This document shows, piece after piece, positions 1-8,338 of a stretch of DNA of 64,000 nt. The first letter of the stretch is position 1; each line of letters starts with the position of its first letter. Source of the stretch: Bacteroidales bacterium (GTDB lineage Bacteria; Bacteroidota; Bacteroidia; Bacteroidales; UBA932); the NCBI GenBank assembly GCA_016281315.1, contig JAEEIJ010000051.1:1-64000 (forward strand), in the 5' to 3' direction. Under the pieces are notes generated by a model. That model did not search any database. It saw nothing but the letters and a program-made list of their open reading frames with translations, and was not told the DNA's origin. The position numbers were made by a program, and so were the translations under genes.

Positions 1-729
1 GTCCAGTTTCTTGTCCATAAAGAAATAGACGATGGTCATTATGAGGGCGATGCACAGGAGCACCACGACGAAGGCCACGCTGCGGGACACGTCGATGTTG
101 CCGCCCAGCTTGGCGAAGAAGGGCGAGAAGATCATACAGGTAGCGACACCCAGGCGGGCCAGGGCCATCTCGGAGCCCATCGCGAGGGCCATCTCACGGC
201 CCTTGAACCACTTGACGATTCCCCTTGAAACCGTAATGCCGGCCATCTCGCAGCCGCAACCGAAGATCATAAAGCCGCAGGCGGCGAATTTGGCCGATGC
301 CGGCATCCCCCGGTAGAACGGGGACACGCCCAGCTCGTCAAACAGGGGAATGTAGTTGAGGTTGTTGTTGAACCAGGCTTCCAGGCCGCTGCCCATAAAG
401 GCTTCGCTCACGGCGAACCATTTGATGAGGGCGCCCGCCAGCATCACGCTGGCCGAGAGCACGGCCGTAAAGCGCACCCCCATCTTGTCCAGGATGATTC
501 CGGCGAAGATGAGGAAGAACACGAACACGTTCAGGAACACTTCCGAGCCCTGCATCGTGCCAAAAGCCGTGGAATCCCAGCCGCGGGTCTCCTGCATCAG
601 GTCCTTGATGGGCGAAAGGATGTCCATAAAAATATAGCTGCAGAACATCGCCAGTGCCAGCAGCAGCAGGGCGGTCCACCGCATTGCGGCCGAATCCCTG
701 AGAGTCGTCTTGATGGTTTCAGTTGACAT
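1..729 (-). CDS. MFS transporter, N-terminal part (runs off the left edge)
   Basis: This gene is absent from the ORF track because its stop lies outside the window. Reading leftward from the ATG at 729 gives 243 open codons starting MSTETIKTTLRDSAAMRW. Hydrophobic helices follow (WTALLLLALAMFCSYIF, VFLNVFVFFLIFAGIIL, AVLSASVMLAGALI), then the cytoplasmic-loop motif WFKGREMALAMGSEMALARLG, which resembles the MFSD1-like branch of the major facilitator superfamily. It should be an inner-membrane solute transporter; the substrate cannot be told from this half. The gene is divergent from the U32 peptidase gene. The DUF-like 338..679 ORF in the track is a shadow of it. Confidence 0.8.
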   Translation of the reverse strand, partial: MSTETIKTTLRDSAAMRWTALLLLALAMFCSYIFMDILSPIKDLMQETRGWDSTAFGTMQGSEVFLNVFVFFLIFAGIILDKMGVRFTAVLSASVMLAGALIKWFAVSEAFMGSGLEAWFNNNLNYIPLFDELGVSPFYRGMPASAKFAACGFMIFGCGCEMAGITVSRGIVKWFKGREMALAMGSEMALARLGVATCMIFSPFFAKLGGNIDVSRSVAFVVVLLCIALIMTIVYFFMDKKLD

Positions 730-830
730 AGTCATTATTCTTTTGAACCGCTAAATTAACCATTTTTTCCGGAATCGCCAATTCTGCCGCCCGCATCCGC
801 GCCCCCAGGAGCTCAAAATGTTTTTTTTCG

Positions 831-838
831 TACCTTTG
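831..838 (+). promoter_or_regulatory. Bacteroidota -7 box (TACCTTTG) for the U32 peptidase gene
   Basis: TACCTTTG matches the Bacteroidota housekeeping -7 consensus TAnnTTTG and ends 9 bp before the chosen ATG at 848. Its position supports starting the gene at MDRKEL rather than at the upstream ATG at 818, which would lie upstream of the expected transcript start. Confidence 0.6.
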
Positions 839-847
839 CGGATAGGT

Positions 848-2128
848 ATGGACCGCAAAGAGTTGGAAATAATGGCGCCGGCGGGCGGGTTCGACTGCCT
901 GCTGGCCGCGGCCGAAGGCGGGGCCGATTCCGTTTACTTCGGCGTGGGGAAACTCAATATGCGTTCGCATTCGGCCGGAAACTTCACCAAGGAAGACCTG
1001 CCGGAGGTGATGCGCCTTTGCCGCGCCTACGGGATGAGGGGCTACCTCACGCTGAACATCACCCTTTACGATGAGGAGTTGAATGACGCCCGCGAAACCC
1101 TGAAGATGGCCAAAGCCGCAGGGGTGGACGCCGTCATCGCCTCGGATATGGCGGCCATTCTCGCCGCACGTGCCGAAGGCCTGGAGGTACACATCTCCAC
1201 CCAGCTGAGCATCTCCAACGTCGAAGCGCTGAAATTCTATGCGCAGTGGGCCGATGTAGTGGTCCTGGCCCGCGAACTGAACCTCTCGCAGGTGAAAGCC
1301 ATCCACGAGGCCATCGGCCGCGACCATATTTCGGGCCCCTCCGGCCAGCCCGTAAGGATTGAAATGTTCGCCCACGGGGCTTTCTGTATGGCCGTTTCCG
1401 GGAAATGCTACCTGTCTCTTTCCGCCTATGGAGAGAGCGCCAACCGCGGTGAATGCCTCCAGGCCTGCAGGCGGGGCTATCTCCTCACCGACTACGAAAC
1501 CGGCGACGCCATCCACGTAGACAACAAGTACCTGATGTCCCCGAAGGACCTCTGCACCATCGGCTTCCTGGACAGATTCGTGGAGGCGGGCGTGAAAGTC
1601 TTCAAAATCGAAGGCCGTGCCCGCAGCGCGGATTATGTGAAACTCACCGCGGAAAAGTATAGGAAGGCGGCCGATATGGTAGCCGATGGCACCTACACCC
1701 CGGAGAAGGGAGAGGCGCTGAAAACGGACCTCGCCACGGTGTTCAACCGCGGCTTCTGGGACGGCTATTACCTGGGCGCAAAAATGGGCGAATGGAGTGC
1801 CGTCTATGGCAGCCAGGCCACCCGCCGCAAGATTTACGTGGGCTACGTAACCAACTGGTACGCAAAGATCGATGTTGTGGAGGTGCAGGTGGATGCCGTG
1901 CCCCTGCCCAAGGGGGCGGACCTTTTGTTCATCGGCCACAAGACCGGCCTCCTGGAAGTGAAGGCCGATGACCTCCGCGTGGACCTGGTCCAGGCCGATA
2001 TGGCCCCGCAGGGCTGCCGCTGCTCGATCGCCGTCCCCCCGGAAGCTCAGCCGGAGGATAAGCTCAACCCCGGCGAACGCATCCATCCCCGAAAAGGGGA
2101 CAAGGTCTATATCTGGAGCGCCTTGTGA
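848..2128 (+). CDS. U32 family peptidase-like protein (TrhP-like)
   Basis: A 426-residue protein starting MDRKELEIMAPAGG, the usual U32 opening. The U32 signature is visible as EMFAHGAFCMAVSGKCYLS, followed by two more conserved Cys (RGECLQAC); in characterised members such cysteines ligate an Fe-S cluster. The closest functional precedent is TrhP (YegQ), which takes part in prephenate-dependent 5-hydroxyuridine formation at tRNA position 34; single-copy proteins of this length are usually of that type. The ORF-track start at 818 adds 10 residues that overlap the promoter, so I start at 848. The 3' end overlaps the convergent S41 protease gene by 22 bp. Assignment to U32 is firm; the tRNA role is inferred from the family. 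Confidence 0.85.
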   Translation: MDRKELEIMAPAGGFDCLLAAAEGGADSVYFGVGKLNMRSHSAGNFTKEDLPEVMRLCRAYGMRGYLTLNITLYDEELNDARETLKMAKAAGVDAVIASDMAAILAARAEGLEVHISTQLSISNVEALKFYAQWADVVVLARELNLSQVKAIHEAIGRDHISGPSGQPVRIEMFAHGAFCMAVSGKCYLSLSAYGESANRGECLQACRRGYLLTDYETGDAIHVDNKYLMSPKDLCTIGFLDRFVEAGVKVFKIEGRARSADYVKLTAEKYRKAADMVADGTYTPEKGEALKTDLATVFNRGFWDGYYLGAKMGEWSAVYGSQATRRKIYVGYVTNWYAKIDVVEVQVDAVPLPKGADLLFIGHKTGLLEVKADDLRVDLVQADMAPQGCRCSIAVPPEAQPEDKLNPGERIHPRKGDKVYIWSAL

Positions 2129-3699
2129 AGCTGTTCGTCGTAACGCAGACGAACCTTGATGCCGGCTTCCTGGAAGTAATACCGCACCACGATTTCCTCT
2201 TCGATGAAGGGGATGATTTCATCCTTTTTCAGCCGCAGGAAGGTTTCCTTGTCCATTTCCAGTGACTTTTGCAGGGCGTCCAGTTCGGCCTCCATCACCT
2301 CGGTGAGTCCATCCTCTTCGAGGTGCTTTTTCATCTCGTCGAAGAAGGCGCGGGCGCTGGAGCGGTAGTCGAATTTCTTATCGGCCGCGAAGGCGATGAA
2401 GTCGTCATAATCCACAAAGTGGAAGTCCTCCACGGCGGGGATGCTTTCGTGCCCACGCACGTAATTCAGCGCATATTGTTCCACGATGCCGCTGTAAACC
2501 AGCGAATACGTGAGGCGGGAATACTTGTGGGCCTTCACCTCCACGTCCGGGGTGATGCCGCCGCCGTCCTTCACCGTTCGGCCGCCGGCCGTGGTGAAGC
2601 TGTGCGTGAGCGAGTCCGGAATAGCGCCTACGCTGCCGTCCTCGTTGCGGTGGGAGTAGTCGATGGCCTGGACGCATCGGCCCGAAGGCGTATAATACTT
2701 GGCTGTCGTCACTTTGAGCTGGCCGTTATAAGGCAGCGGACGGATGCTCTGGACGAGGCCCTTCCCGAAGGTGCGCGTGCCGGCGATGGTGGCGCGGTCG
2801 TAGTCCTGCAGGGCGCCGGAGACGATCTCCGAGGCCGATGCACTCCCGCTGTCCACGAGCACCAGAATGGGGAGCTCCGTGTCCACGGGATCCGACGTGG
2901 TTTTGTAGGTAGTATTGCTGCCGGCCGACCGGCCTTTAGCGGTAACGACCACCGAACCTTTCGGCACGAAGAGGCTCACGATATTCACCGCTTCGCCCAG
3001 CAGGCCGCCGCCGTTGCCGCGTAAATCCAGCACCAGGCGCTGCATCCCCTGTTTTTTCAGTTTGCCGATGGCGTCCCGGATGCCCTGGCTCACGCCTTCG
3101 GTGAACTTGTCCAGAAGCACGTAGCCGTCTTTGTCGTTGAGCATTCCCACGTAGGAGATGGAGGGCAGCTGGATGCGCTCGCGGGTAACCTTTACTTCCA
3201 CGGGTTCGGCTTGACGCAACTTTTTCACCCGAAACACCACGGTGGTGCCGGGCTTGCCGCGCATTTTTTCCGAACTCTCCTGGCTGGTGAGGCCGTGGGT
3301 GCTCTCGCCGTCGATGGACTCGATCTCATCGCCGCATTTGAGGCCCGCCTTTGCAGCCGGGGAGTTGGCGTAGGGCTCGTTGATGATCACGTTCCCGTCT
3401 TTGTCGGGTTTGTAAATGATGGCGCCGATGCCCCCGTAGGTATTGGACAACATCATCTGGAAATCTTCCTGCTCTTCTTCGGGCACGTATATGGTATAAG
3501 GATCCAGCGATTCCAGCATGGCGTCCACGGCTTCCCGCTGGATGCGGCCCACTTCCAGGGAATCCACATACGAACGGTTCAGCTCCTTCAGGATGGCGTT
3601 ATGCACCTCCACCCATTTCCCCAGGGTGAAGTTTTTGGACTGCGCCGCAGCGCTCAGAGTGACCGCCAGGGCGGCCACGGCAACAAAGAAACGTTTCAT
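2107..3699 (-). CDS. S41 family C-terminal processing protease with PDZ domain
   Basis: A 530-residue periplasmic serine protease. It has a Sec signal peptide (MKRFFVAVAALAVTLSAAAQ), a PDZ segment (GGIGAIIYKPD to PVEVKVTRE), and the S41 catalytic core: SGSASASEIVSGAL with the candidate nucleophile Ser near residue 286, and FGKGLVQ with the general-base Lys near 313. This Ser/Lys arrangement is typical of CtpA/Prc-type tail proteases that trim or degrade envelope proteins. The ORF track starts 44 residues earlier, but that extension is translation of the palindromic repeat at 3740-3841 and lies upstream of the TACCTTTG promoter box, so MKRFF is the start. It is a single-gene unit convergent with the U32 gene. 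Confidence 0.92.
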   Translation of the reverse strand: MKRFFVAVAALAVTLSAAAQSKNFTLGKWVEVHNAILKELNRSYVDSLEVGRIQREAVDAMLESLDPYTIYVPEEEQEDFQMMLSNTYGGIGAIIYKPDKDGNVIINEPYANSPAAKAGLKCGDEIESIDGESTHGLTSQESSEKMRGKPGTTVVFRVKKLRQAEPVEVKVTRERIQLPSISYVGMLNDKDGYVLLDKFTEGVSQGIRDAIGKLKKQGMQRLVLDLRGNGGGLLGEAVNIVSLFVPKGSVVVTAKGRSAGSNTTYKTTSDPVDTELPILVLVDSGSASASEIVSGALQDYDRATIAGTRTFGKGLVQSIRPLPYNGQLKVTTAKYYTPSGRCVQAIDYSHRNEDGSVGAIPDSLTHSFTTAGGRTVKDGGGITPDVEVKAHKYSRLTYSLVYSGIVEQYALNYVRGHESIPAVEDFHFVDYDDFIAFAADKKFDYRSSARAFFDEMKKHLEEDGLTEVMEAELDALQKSLEMDKETFLRLKKDEIIPFIEEEIVVRYYFQEAGIKVRLRYDEQLHKALQI

Positions 3700-3706
3700 A
3701 TGCTGA

Positions 3707-3714
3707 CAAAGGTA
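3707..3714 (-). promoter_or_regulatory. -7 box (TACCTTTG) for the S41 protease gene
   Basis: On the minus strand TACCTTTG lies 7 bp upstream of the ATG at 3699. This implies a very short leader and excludes the longer ORF-track start. Confidence 0.6.
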
Positions 3715-3739
3715 CAAAAAAAGCACCAAACGCTCCCCT

Positions 3740-3841
3740 GGTGGGTGAGTTTCGACAAAATCCCGCCTTTTTGTCCATTTTGAGCCACCGGTGGTGGCCG
3801 CGTTTTGACAAATTGCGGGGTTTTTGTCCATTTTGGGCTCC
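3740..3841. repeat. REP/BIME-like double-hairpin repeat, copy 1
   Basis: Two tandem units share the core TTTYGACAAA...TTTTTGTCCATTTTG. Unit a holds a perfect 7-bp stem GACAAAA/TTTTGTC around an 8-nt loop containing TCCCGCC. Unit b holds GACAAA/TTTGTC around a loop containing GCGGGG, so the two loops are complementary (CCCGC against GCGGG). The units meet at the palindrome CCACCGGTGG. The copy begins 41 bp upstream of the S41 gene and ends 25 bp past the RAYT stop. A second copy in the same orientation lies on the other side of the RAYT gene. Confidence 0.8.
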
Positions 3842-3866
3842 TAGGGCGTGGATGAAGGCGGCATCC

Positions 3867-4781
3867 CTATCGCAATTCTTTTGCGTTCAGCAGTTGCTGC
3901 ACAATCTCCTTCTTAATATAAATGGAGGTAGATATCTGGTAGGGATTCAGGCCGAACTCCCGGTTCAGAATGATGGCCAGTTTCCCCTTTTCCGTATCGG
4001 TCATACTCCTCAACGAGCGGCCTTCGAACCGCTTTTGGAGGGTCTGGGACACAATACTTTCCGTCTCTTCCTTATTGAAACGGGCCAGTTCTCCCAGGCG
4101 GCCCGCAATCTGATACTGCACCTCATAGTCTTTTACCAGCGCCGTCTGCAGGTCTTTGGCGGTGGGAAACAGGTCCAGTACCACGGAAGTATCCACAAAT
4201 GCATCCGGAAGCAGGCCCAGATAAGGGTGAAGACGCCAGTGAGAAGGTATTTCATCGGTGCCGCCAAGCAACTGAATCAATTGGCGCCTCGTGTATTTCC
4301 GGGCAGGATCAGCATTCAGCAGCTCGCAGAAACCCGAATGGTACAGCCATCCGGAGCTCCAGAGATAGCCTCCCACGATGCCCAGGTCTTCTTCCAGCGC
4401 ATTGCGCAGAACATATAGGATTTCACCCCGCATCTTTTCGGGCGTTTCAATCCTTTCCATAGCAAACCAGTAATCCTCCGGAAGCGGCCGGAACCCGTCT
4501 TTTCTAAGGCGGGCCGACAACTTCCGTCTCAGGAAATCGAAGGCCTCGAGACAATCCTCCCCCGTTCCGCTAAGGATAATATGAATGTGGTTGGGCATCA
4601 GCGTAAAAGCATATATCCGCAATGAGTGCCGGAGGCTGATGAGCCCCATCAGGATCATTCCGAAAGCATATTCTGCCGTATTATTGAAAAGTTTTCCGCC
4701 TTTCCAACCGTCCGTACAGAAATGGTAATATCCCTTACCCAGGGCACGCATTGCGAGTCGTTCTTTTTCCCTGTTTGTCAT
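3867..4781 (-). CDS. REP-associated tyrosine transposase (RAYT, Y1/HUH type)
   Basis: A 304-residue Y1-transposase-like protein. LMPNHIHIIL carries the HUH metal-binding pair (His65, His67). The catalytic tyrosine is most likely Tyr123 in ILYVLRNALEEDLG, matching the 'Y-x-x-x-N' segment of RAYTs. The C-terminal third (YQISTSIYIKKEIVQQLL) looks like a helix-turn-helix DNA-binding tail. RAYTs are domesticated single-strand transposases that process palindromic REP sequences. Here the gene is bracketed by two copies of a double-hairpin repeat, which strongly supports the assignment. I start at MTNREKERLAMRALG; the ORF track's 27 extra N-terminal residues lack family character. The gene has no partner transposition gene and its codon use resembles its neighbours. 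Confidence 0.85.
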   Translation of the reverse strand: MTNREKERLAMRALGKGYYHFCTDGWKGGKLFNNTAEYAFGMILMGLISLRHSLRIYAFTLMPNHIHIILSGTGEDCLEAFDFLRRKLSARLRKDGFRPLPEDYWFAMERIETPEKMRGEILYVLRNALEEDLGIVGGYLWSSGWLYHSGFCELLNADPARKYTRRQLIQLLGGTDEIPSHWRLHPYLGLLPDAFVDTSVVLDLFPTAKDLQTALVKDYEVQYQIAGRLGELARFNKEETESIVSQTLQKRFEGRSLRSMTDTEKGKLAIILNREFGLNPYQISTSIYIKKEIVQQLLNAKELR

Positions 4782-4805
4782 ATGGCAAAGGACGGAACAT
4801 TTATC

Positions 4806-4826
4806 CGTTTCAACAAAAATGAAACG
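4806..4826. promoter_or_regulatory. Inverted repeat CGTTTCA-N7-TGAAACG upstream of the RAYT gene
   Basis: A perfect 7-bp inverted repeat around ACAAAAA lies 25 bp upstream of the RAYT start. It is a candidate operator or leader hairpin. No function can be read from it, and it is unrelated to the REP-like units. Confidence 0.35.
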
Positions 4827-4926
4827 CTTAATTAACAAAATCCCTTCTTGACAACGCTCCACGTTCGTTTTCCCGTTTAAGATAAACCCGTTTCAGCGCC
4901 CAAAACCGTGCCCATCCTGAATCACT

Positions 4927-5020
4927 GGTGGGTGAGTTTCGACAGAATCCCGCCTTTTTGTCCATTTTGGGCCACCGGCGGTGGGTGAGTTTCGACAAAT
5001 TGCGGGGTTTTTGCCAATTT
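4927..5020. repeat. REP/BIME-like double-hairpin repeat, copy 2
   Basis: Same order and orientation as copy 1: GGTGGGTGAGTTTCGACA, the TCCCGCC-loop unit, a palindromic junction CCACCG-G-CGGTGG, then the GCGGGG-loop unit. The first stem carries one change (GACAGAA), and the last unit ends TTTTTGCCAATTTT instead of TTTTTGTCCATTTT. The copy ends 4 bp before the -7 box of rnr, so its final unit lies within the rnr promoter region. Confidence 0.8.
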
Positions 5021-5024
5021 TCAC

Positions 5025-5032
5025 TAACTTTG
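5025..5032 (+). promoter_or_regulatory. -7 box (TAACTTTG) for rnr
   Basis: TAACTTTG lies 19 bp upstream of the rnr ATG. The REP-like copy 2 ends immediately upstream, so any -33 element of this promoter is made of repeat sequence. Confidence 0.6.
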
Positions 5033-5051
5033 TGTCATAAACCACCCCCTT

Positions 5052-7184
5052 ATGTCCAAACGCAAGAACAGCCCCAACCGGAAAAACCATAAGAAGCACC
5101 GTGTGATTCCCGAATATGAGGGAAAGGTCCTGATGTCCCGCGAGGGATACATTTTCGTGCGGGTGGAGGGCCAGGAGGACGACATTTTCGTAAAGGCCTC
5201 CAAAACCCGCGGCGCCCTGCACGGGGATACGGTGCGGGTAGCGGTGACGCAGGAGAAAGTGGGACTGGCCAAGCGGCGCAGCGGCGAGGTGATCGCCGTT
5301 CTGGAGCGCTCCGACAAACCTTTCGTGGGCATCCTCCACATCGTGGGGAAACAGGCCTGGGTGCTGATGTCTTCCAAGACGATGCCCTACGACATCGCCG
5401 TGCCGGTGCCGGAAGGCGGGCAGCGCGGGATGAAGGTGGCGGCCGTGGTGGACGGCTGGGAGCGGGGCGCCGCCGGCCCGTACGGCCACGTGGTGGACGT
5501 GCTGGGAATGCCCGGCGAGAACGAAACCGAGATGCACGCCATCCTGGCGGAATTCGGCCTGCCCTATCGCTTCGAAAAGAACGTGGAGAATGCGGCCGAT
5601 ACCATCCCGGACACCATTACGGACGAGGACAGGGCTCATAGGCGGGATTTCCGGAAGGTGCTCACCTTCACCATCGACCCCACGGACGCCAAGGACTACG
5701 ACGACGCTCTCAGTTTCCGCAAACTCGACAATGGGAATTACGAGGTGGGCGTTCACATTGCCGATGTCACCTGGTACGTGCGTCCGGACACCCCGGTGGA
5801 CCGGGAGGCCCAGGCCCGCGGCACCTCCGTTTACCTGGTGGACCGCACCGTGCCGATGCTGCCGGAGAAACTCTCCAACAAGCTGTGCTCCCTAAGGCCC
5901 CACGAGGAGAAACTCACCTTCAGCGCAGTCTTTGAAATCACGCCCCAGGCCAAGGTCTTCAACCCCTGGTTCGGCCGCACGCATATCATTTCGGACTACC
6001 GATTCGACTACGAACTGGCGCAGCAGATCATCGACGCCGGCCCCAAGGCCCTGGAGCAGGAACTGGGCGAAGGCAGCGAATGCGGGATCGTACCGAACGA
6101 AATAAAAGAAGCCATCCTCACCCTCAACGACCTGGCCCTGAAGCTGCGCAAAAAGCGTTTCGCCGCCGGCGCCGTAAACTTCGAGCGGCCGGAAATGAAG
6201 GTGGAGGTGGACGAGACCGGAAAGCCCGTCTCCGTTCACCAGAAGTTCTCCAAGGAGGCCAACTGGCTCATCGAGGAGTTTATGCTGCTGGCCAACCGGA
6301 ACGTGGCCGAATACGTGGCCACCGACGGCAAGATGAACGGCAAGGGCCAGGCCAAGGCGAAGACCTTCGTCTACCGCGTGCACGACCTCCCGAACCCGGA
6401 CAAGTTGCACGGCCTGAGGGATTTCGTCGGCCACTTCGGCTATAAGATCGGGCCGATGGAAGGCGGCGAGGCGGCCCGGAGCCTGAACGAGCTGATGGCA
6501 TCGGCCGAAGGAAAACCGGAACTCCCCGCCATCCAGATCCTCGCTCTACGGGCGATGGCCAAGGCCTGCTACTCGACGGACAACATCGGCCATTACGGAC
6601 TCGCTTTCGACTTCTACACGCACTTCACCTCGCCCATCCGGCGCTACCCGGATATGATGGTGCACCGCCTGCTGGCCCGCTATCTCAAAGGCGGCGACAG
6701 CGCCAACGCGGATTTCTACGCCCTCCAGTGCAAGCACGCCTCCGAACGGGAGGTGGTGGCCGCCGAGGCCGAACGCGAAAGCATCAAGTACAAGCTGGTG
6801 GAGTTTATGCAGGACAAGATCGGCCAGGAATTTGACGGCCACATCTCCGGCATCACCGAATGGGGCATCTACGTGGAGATCGAGCCCACCAAGATCGAGG
6901 GAATGGTCCCTTACCGCACCATCCGCAGCGACTACTACATCTACGACGAGGAACGCTACCGGGCCGTGGGCCGGCGCACGCACCAAAGCCTGCGGCTGGG
7001 TGATGCAGTGCGCATCCGCGTGAAGGACACTTCCCTGGAGCAGAAACTCCTGGACTACGAACTGGTGGAAGACCTGCCCGCCGCTCCCGCGGAAGCTACG
7101 GAAGAGAATCCCGAGGAAGAAATGGAACGGGCGATGGCCCGGCGGGAACACCGGCCGCGGAAAGCGTCCGGGAAAAAACGCTAA
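5052..7184 (+). CDS. rnr: Ribonuclease R (VacB/RNB family 3'-5' exoribonuclease)
   Basis: A 710-residue processive exoribonuclease that degrades structured RNA. A basic N-terminus (MSKRKNSPNRKNHKKH) precedes cold-shock-type OB folds. The RNB catalytic domain starts around residue 200 with FTIDPTDAKDYDDALS, whose Asp cluster binds the catalytic metals, and contains HFTSPIRRYPDMMVHR. An S1 domain starts near residue 593 (GHISGITEWGIYVEIE). The C-terminus is acidic and then basic (RREHRPRKASGKKR), common in RNase R. It is preceded by its own -7 box and overlaps the convergent downstream gene by 4 bp. Confidence 0.95.
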   Translation: MSKRKNSPNRKNHKKHRVIPEYEGKVLMSREGYIFVRVEGQEDDIFVKASKTRGALHGDTVRVAVTQEKVGLAKRRSGEVIAVLERSDKPFVGILHIVGKQAWVLMSSKTMPYDIAVPVPEGGQRGMKVAAVVDGWERGAAGPYGHVVDVLGMPGENETEMHAILAEFGLPYRFEKNVENAADTIPDTITDEDRAHRRDFRKVLTFTIDPTDAKDYDDALSFRKLDNGNYEVGVHIADVTWYVRPDTPVDREAQARGTSVYLVDRTVPMLPEKLSNKLCSLRPHEEKLTFSAVFEITPQAKVFNPWFGRTHIISDYRFDYELAQQIIDAGPKALEQELGEGSECGIVPNEIKEAILTLNDLALKLRKKRFAAGAVNFERPEMKVEVDETGKPVSVHQKFSKEANWLIEEFMLLANRNVAEYVATDGKMNGKGQAKAKTFVYRVHDLPNPDKLHGLRDFVGHFGYKIGPMEGGEAARSLNELMASAEGKPELPAIQILALRAMAKACYSTDNIGHYGLAFDFYTHFTSPIRRYPDMMVHRLLARYLKGGDSANADFYALQCKHASEREVVAAEAERESIKYKLVEFMQDKIGQEFDGHISGITEWGIYVEIEPTKIEGMVPYRTIRSDYYIYDEERYRAVGRRTHQSLRLGDAVRIRVKDTSLEQKLLDYELVEDLPAAPAEATEENPEEEMERAMARREHRPRKASGKKR

Positions 7185-8317
7185 ATCAGCGAAATCAGCA
7201 GATACAGGAAATGGGCGATGACCCCGGCGCAGAGACCTGCGACGGCGTGGGCGCCGATGGCCTTAGAGATGACCTTGCGGTAACCCAGGCTGTCCAGCAT
7301 AGCGGTGTGGGTGGAAAGGAAACCGCTCCAACACATTCCGATGGCGGTGAACACCGCAATGGCGTTGCCGTCCAGGATGCCGGCTCCGTTGAAGGTGGGA
7401 AGCAGGCCCAGGGCCGCGCCCACGGCGCCGAGGGCGGTCATCGGGAAGGCGATGAGGCGCATATCGGAGAAGCCGAAGAGCCATTCGAAGACCCAGTGGA
7501 TTTTGTCGGCCAGCCAGGTGAGGACGGGAACGCCCTGGAAGGCCGATCCGTCATACCCGGAAGGGCCGGCGCCGAAGGTGACCATAATGACGGCGGTGGT
7601 GATAATCAGCACGCCCGGAATGATCTGGAGGCCTAGTTCCACGCCGTTCTTGCCGCCGTCCAGCACCGCATTCAGGAAACGCATAAAGATGCTGTCCTTC
7701 TTCTCGGATTCCTTCGTGATGGGACCCTCGTCTTCGGCCACCTCTTTCAGCACGGGGCTGTCCAGCTCAGGATAGGCCTTGAGGCAGCTGCGCTGCATAA
7801 TGCGGGTGGAGATGATGGAGCCGCAGAAGGCGCCGAACAGGCCCACCAGCGCGCCGGTCACCTGGCCGTAGCCGATCATCGTGACGATGACCACGAACCC
7901 CATTCCGAACGCCGTCCCGAAGTTGGTGAGCGAAATGAGCTGGTATTTCTTGAAATAGCCCGCGAAATTACGGTCCTTGGACAGGGCGATGATGGCCGGG
8001 TTGTCGCTTAAGAAAGTCATCACGGCTCCCAGCGCCGCCACGCCCGGAAGGTTGTAGAGCGGCTTCATCATCGGCCGGAGGAAACGCTCCAGCAGGTTCA
8101 CCACGCCGAACTCCGACATCAGCTTGGACAGCGCGCCCGTGAGCACGGTGATGCCCATCAGGTAGAAGACGGTGTTCAGCAGGAGGTCGTGGGCCGTGTT
8201 CATCACGGTCTTGATCATATTGCCTCCGCCCATCCGCACGCCCAGCAGGACGAAAACGAGGACCAGGACGGAGAGGAAGACCAGGGCTTCCACCGTAGTG
8301 CGACGCGGTTTTCTCAT
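7181..8317 (-). CDS. Nucleoside-recognition (Gate) domain membrane protein
   Basis: A 378-residue polytopic inner-membrane protein of the 'nucleoside recognition/Gate' superfamily, similar to the group annotated CD0519/CD1768. It has an N-terminal helix (VEALVFLSVLVLVFVLLGV), helices around SDNPAIIALSKDRNFAGYF and NFGTAFGMGFVVIVTMIGYG, and a second gate repeat around LGLLPTFNGAGILDGNAIAVF. A transport role is assumed for the superfamily but the substrate is unknown. It stands alone, convergent with rnr, with a TACCTTTG box directly upstream. Confidence 0.7.
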   Translation of the reverse strand: MRKPRRTTVEALVFLSVLVLVFVLLGVRMGGGNMIKTVMNTAHDLLLNTVFYLMGITVLTGALSKLMSEFGVVNLLERFLRPMMKPLYNLPGVAALGAVMTFLSDNPAIIALSKDRNFAGYFKKYQLISLTNFGTAFGMGFVVIVTMIGYGQVTGALVGLFGAFCGSIISTRIMQRSCLKAYPELDSPVLKEVAEDEGPITKESEKKDSIFMRFLNAVLDGGKNGVELGLQIIPGVLIITTAVIMVTFGAGPSGYDGSAFQGVPVLTWLADKIHWVFEWLFGFSDMRLIAFPMTALGAVGAALGLLPTFNGAGILDGNAIAVFTAIGMCWSGFLSTHTAMLDSLGYRKVISKAIGAHAVAGLCAGVIAHFLYLLISLI

Positions 8318-8325
8318 AGCAACGA

Positions 8326-8333
8326 CAAAGGTA
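8326..8333 (-). promoter_or_regulatory. -7 box (TACCTTTG) for the Gate-domain gene
   Basis: Minus-strand TACCTTTG lies 8 bp upstream of the ATG at 8317, in the 21-bp gap after the recO stop. This suggests separate transcription from rdgB-recO. Confidence 0.55.
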
Positions 8334-8338
8334 CGAAA

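Noticed and set aside
719-2086. 455-residue minus-strand ORF opposite the U32 peptidase gene
   Set aside because: Low-complexity shadow frame caused by high GC; the plus strand carries the recognisable U32 signature and a promoter.
3700-3831. N-terminal 44-residue extension of the S41 protease, and similar peptides such as VGEFRQNPAF-type translations
   Set aside because: They are translations of the REP-like repeat and lie upstream of the promoter box.
3867-4781. Active IS200/IS605 insertion sequence
   Set aside because: The protein is about twice the length of IS200 TnpA, has RAYT-like features, and there is no TnpB. The flanking repeats are paired REP-like units, not IS ends with a guide sequence.
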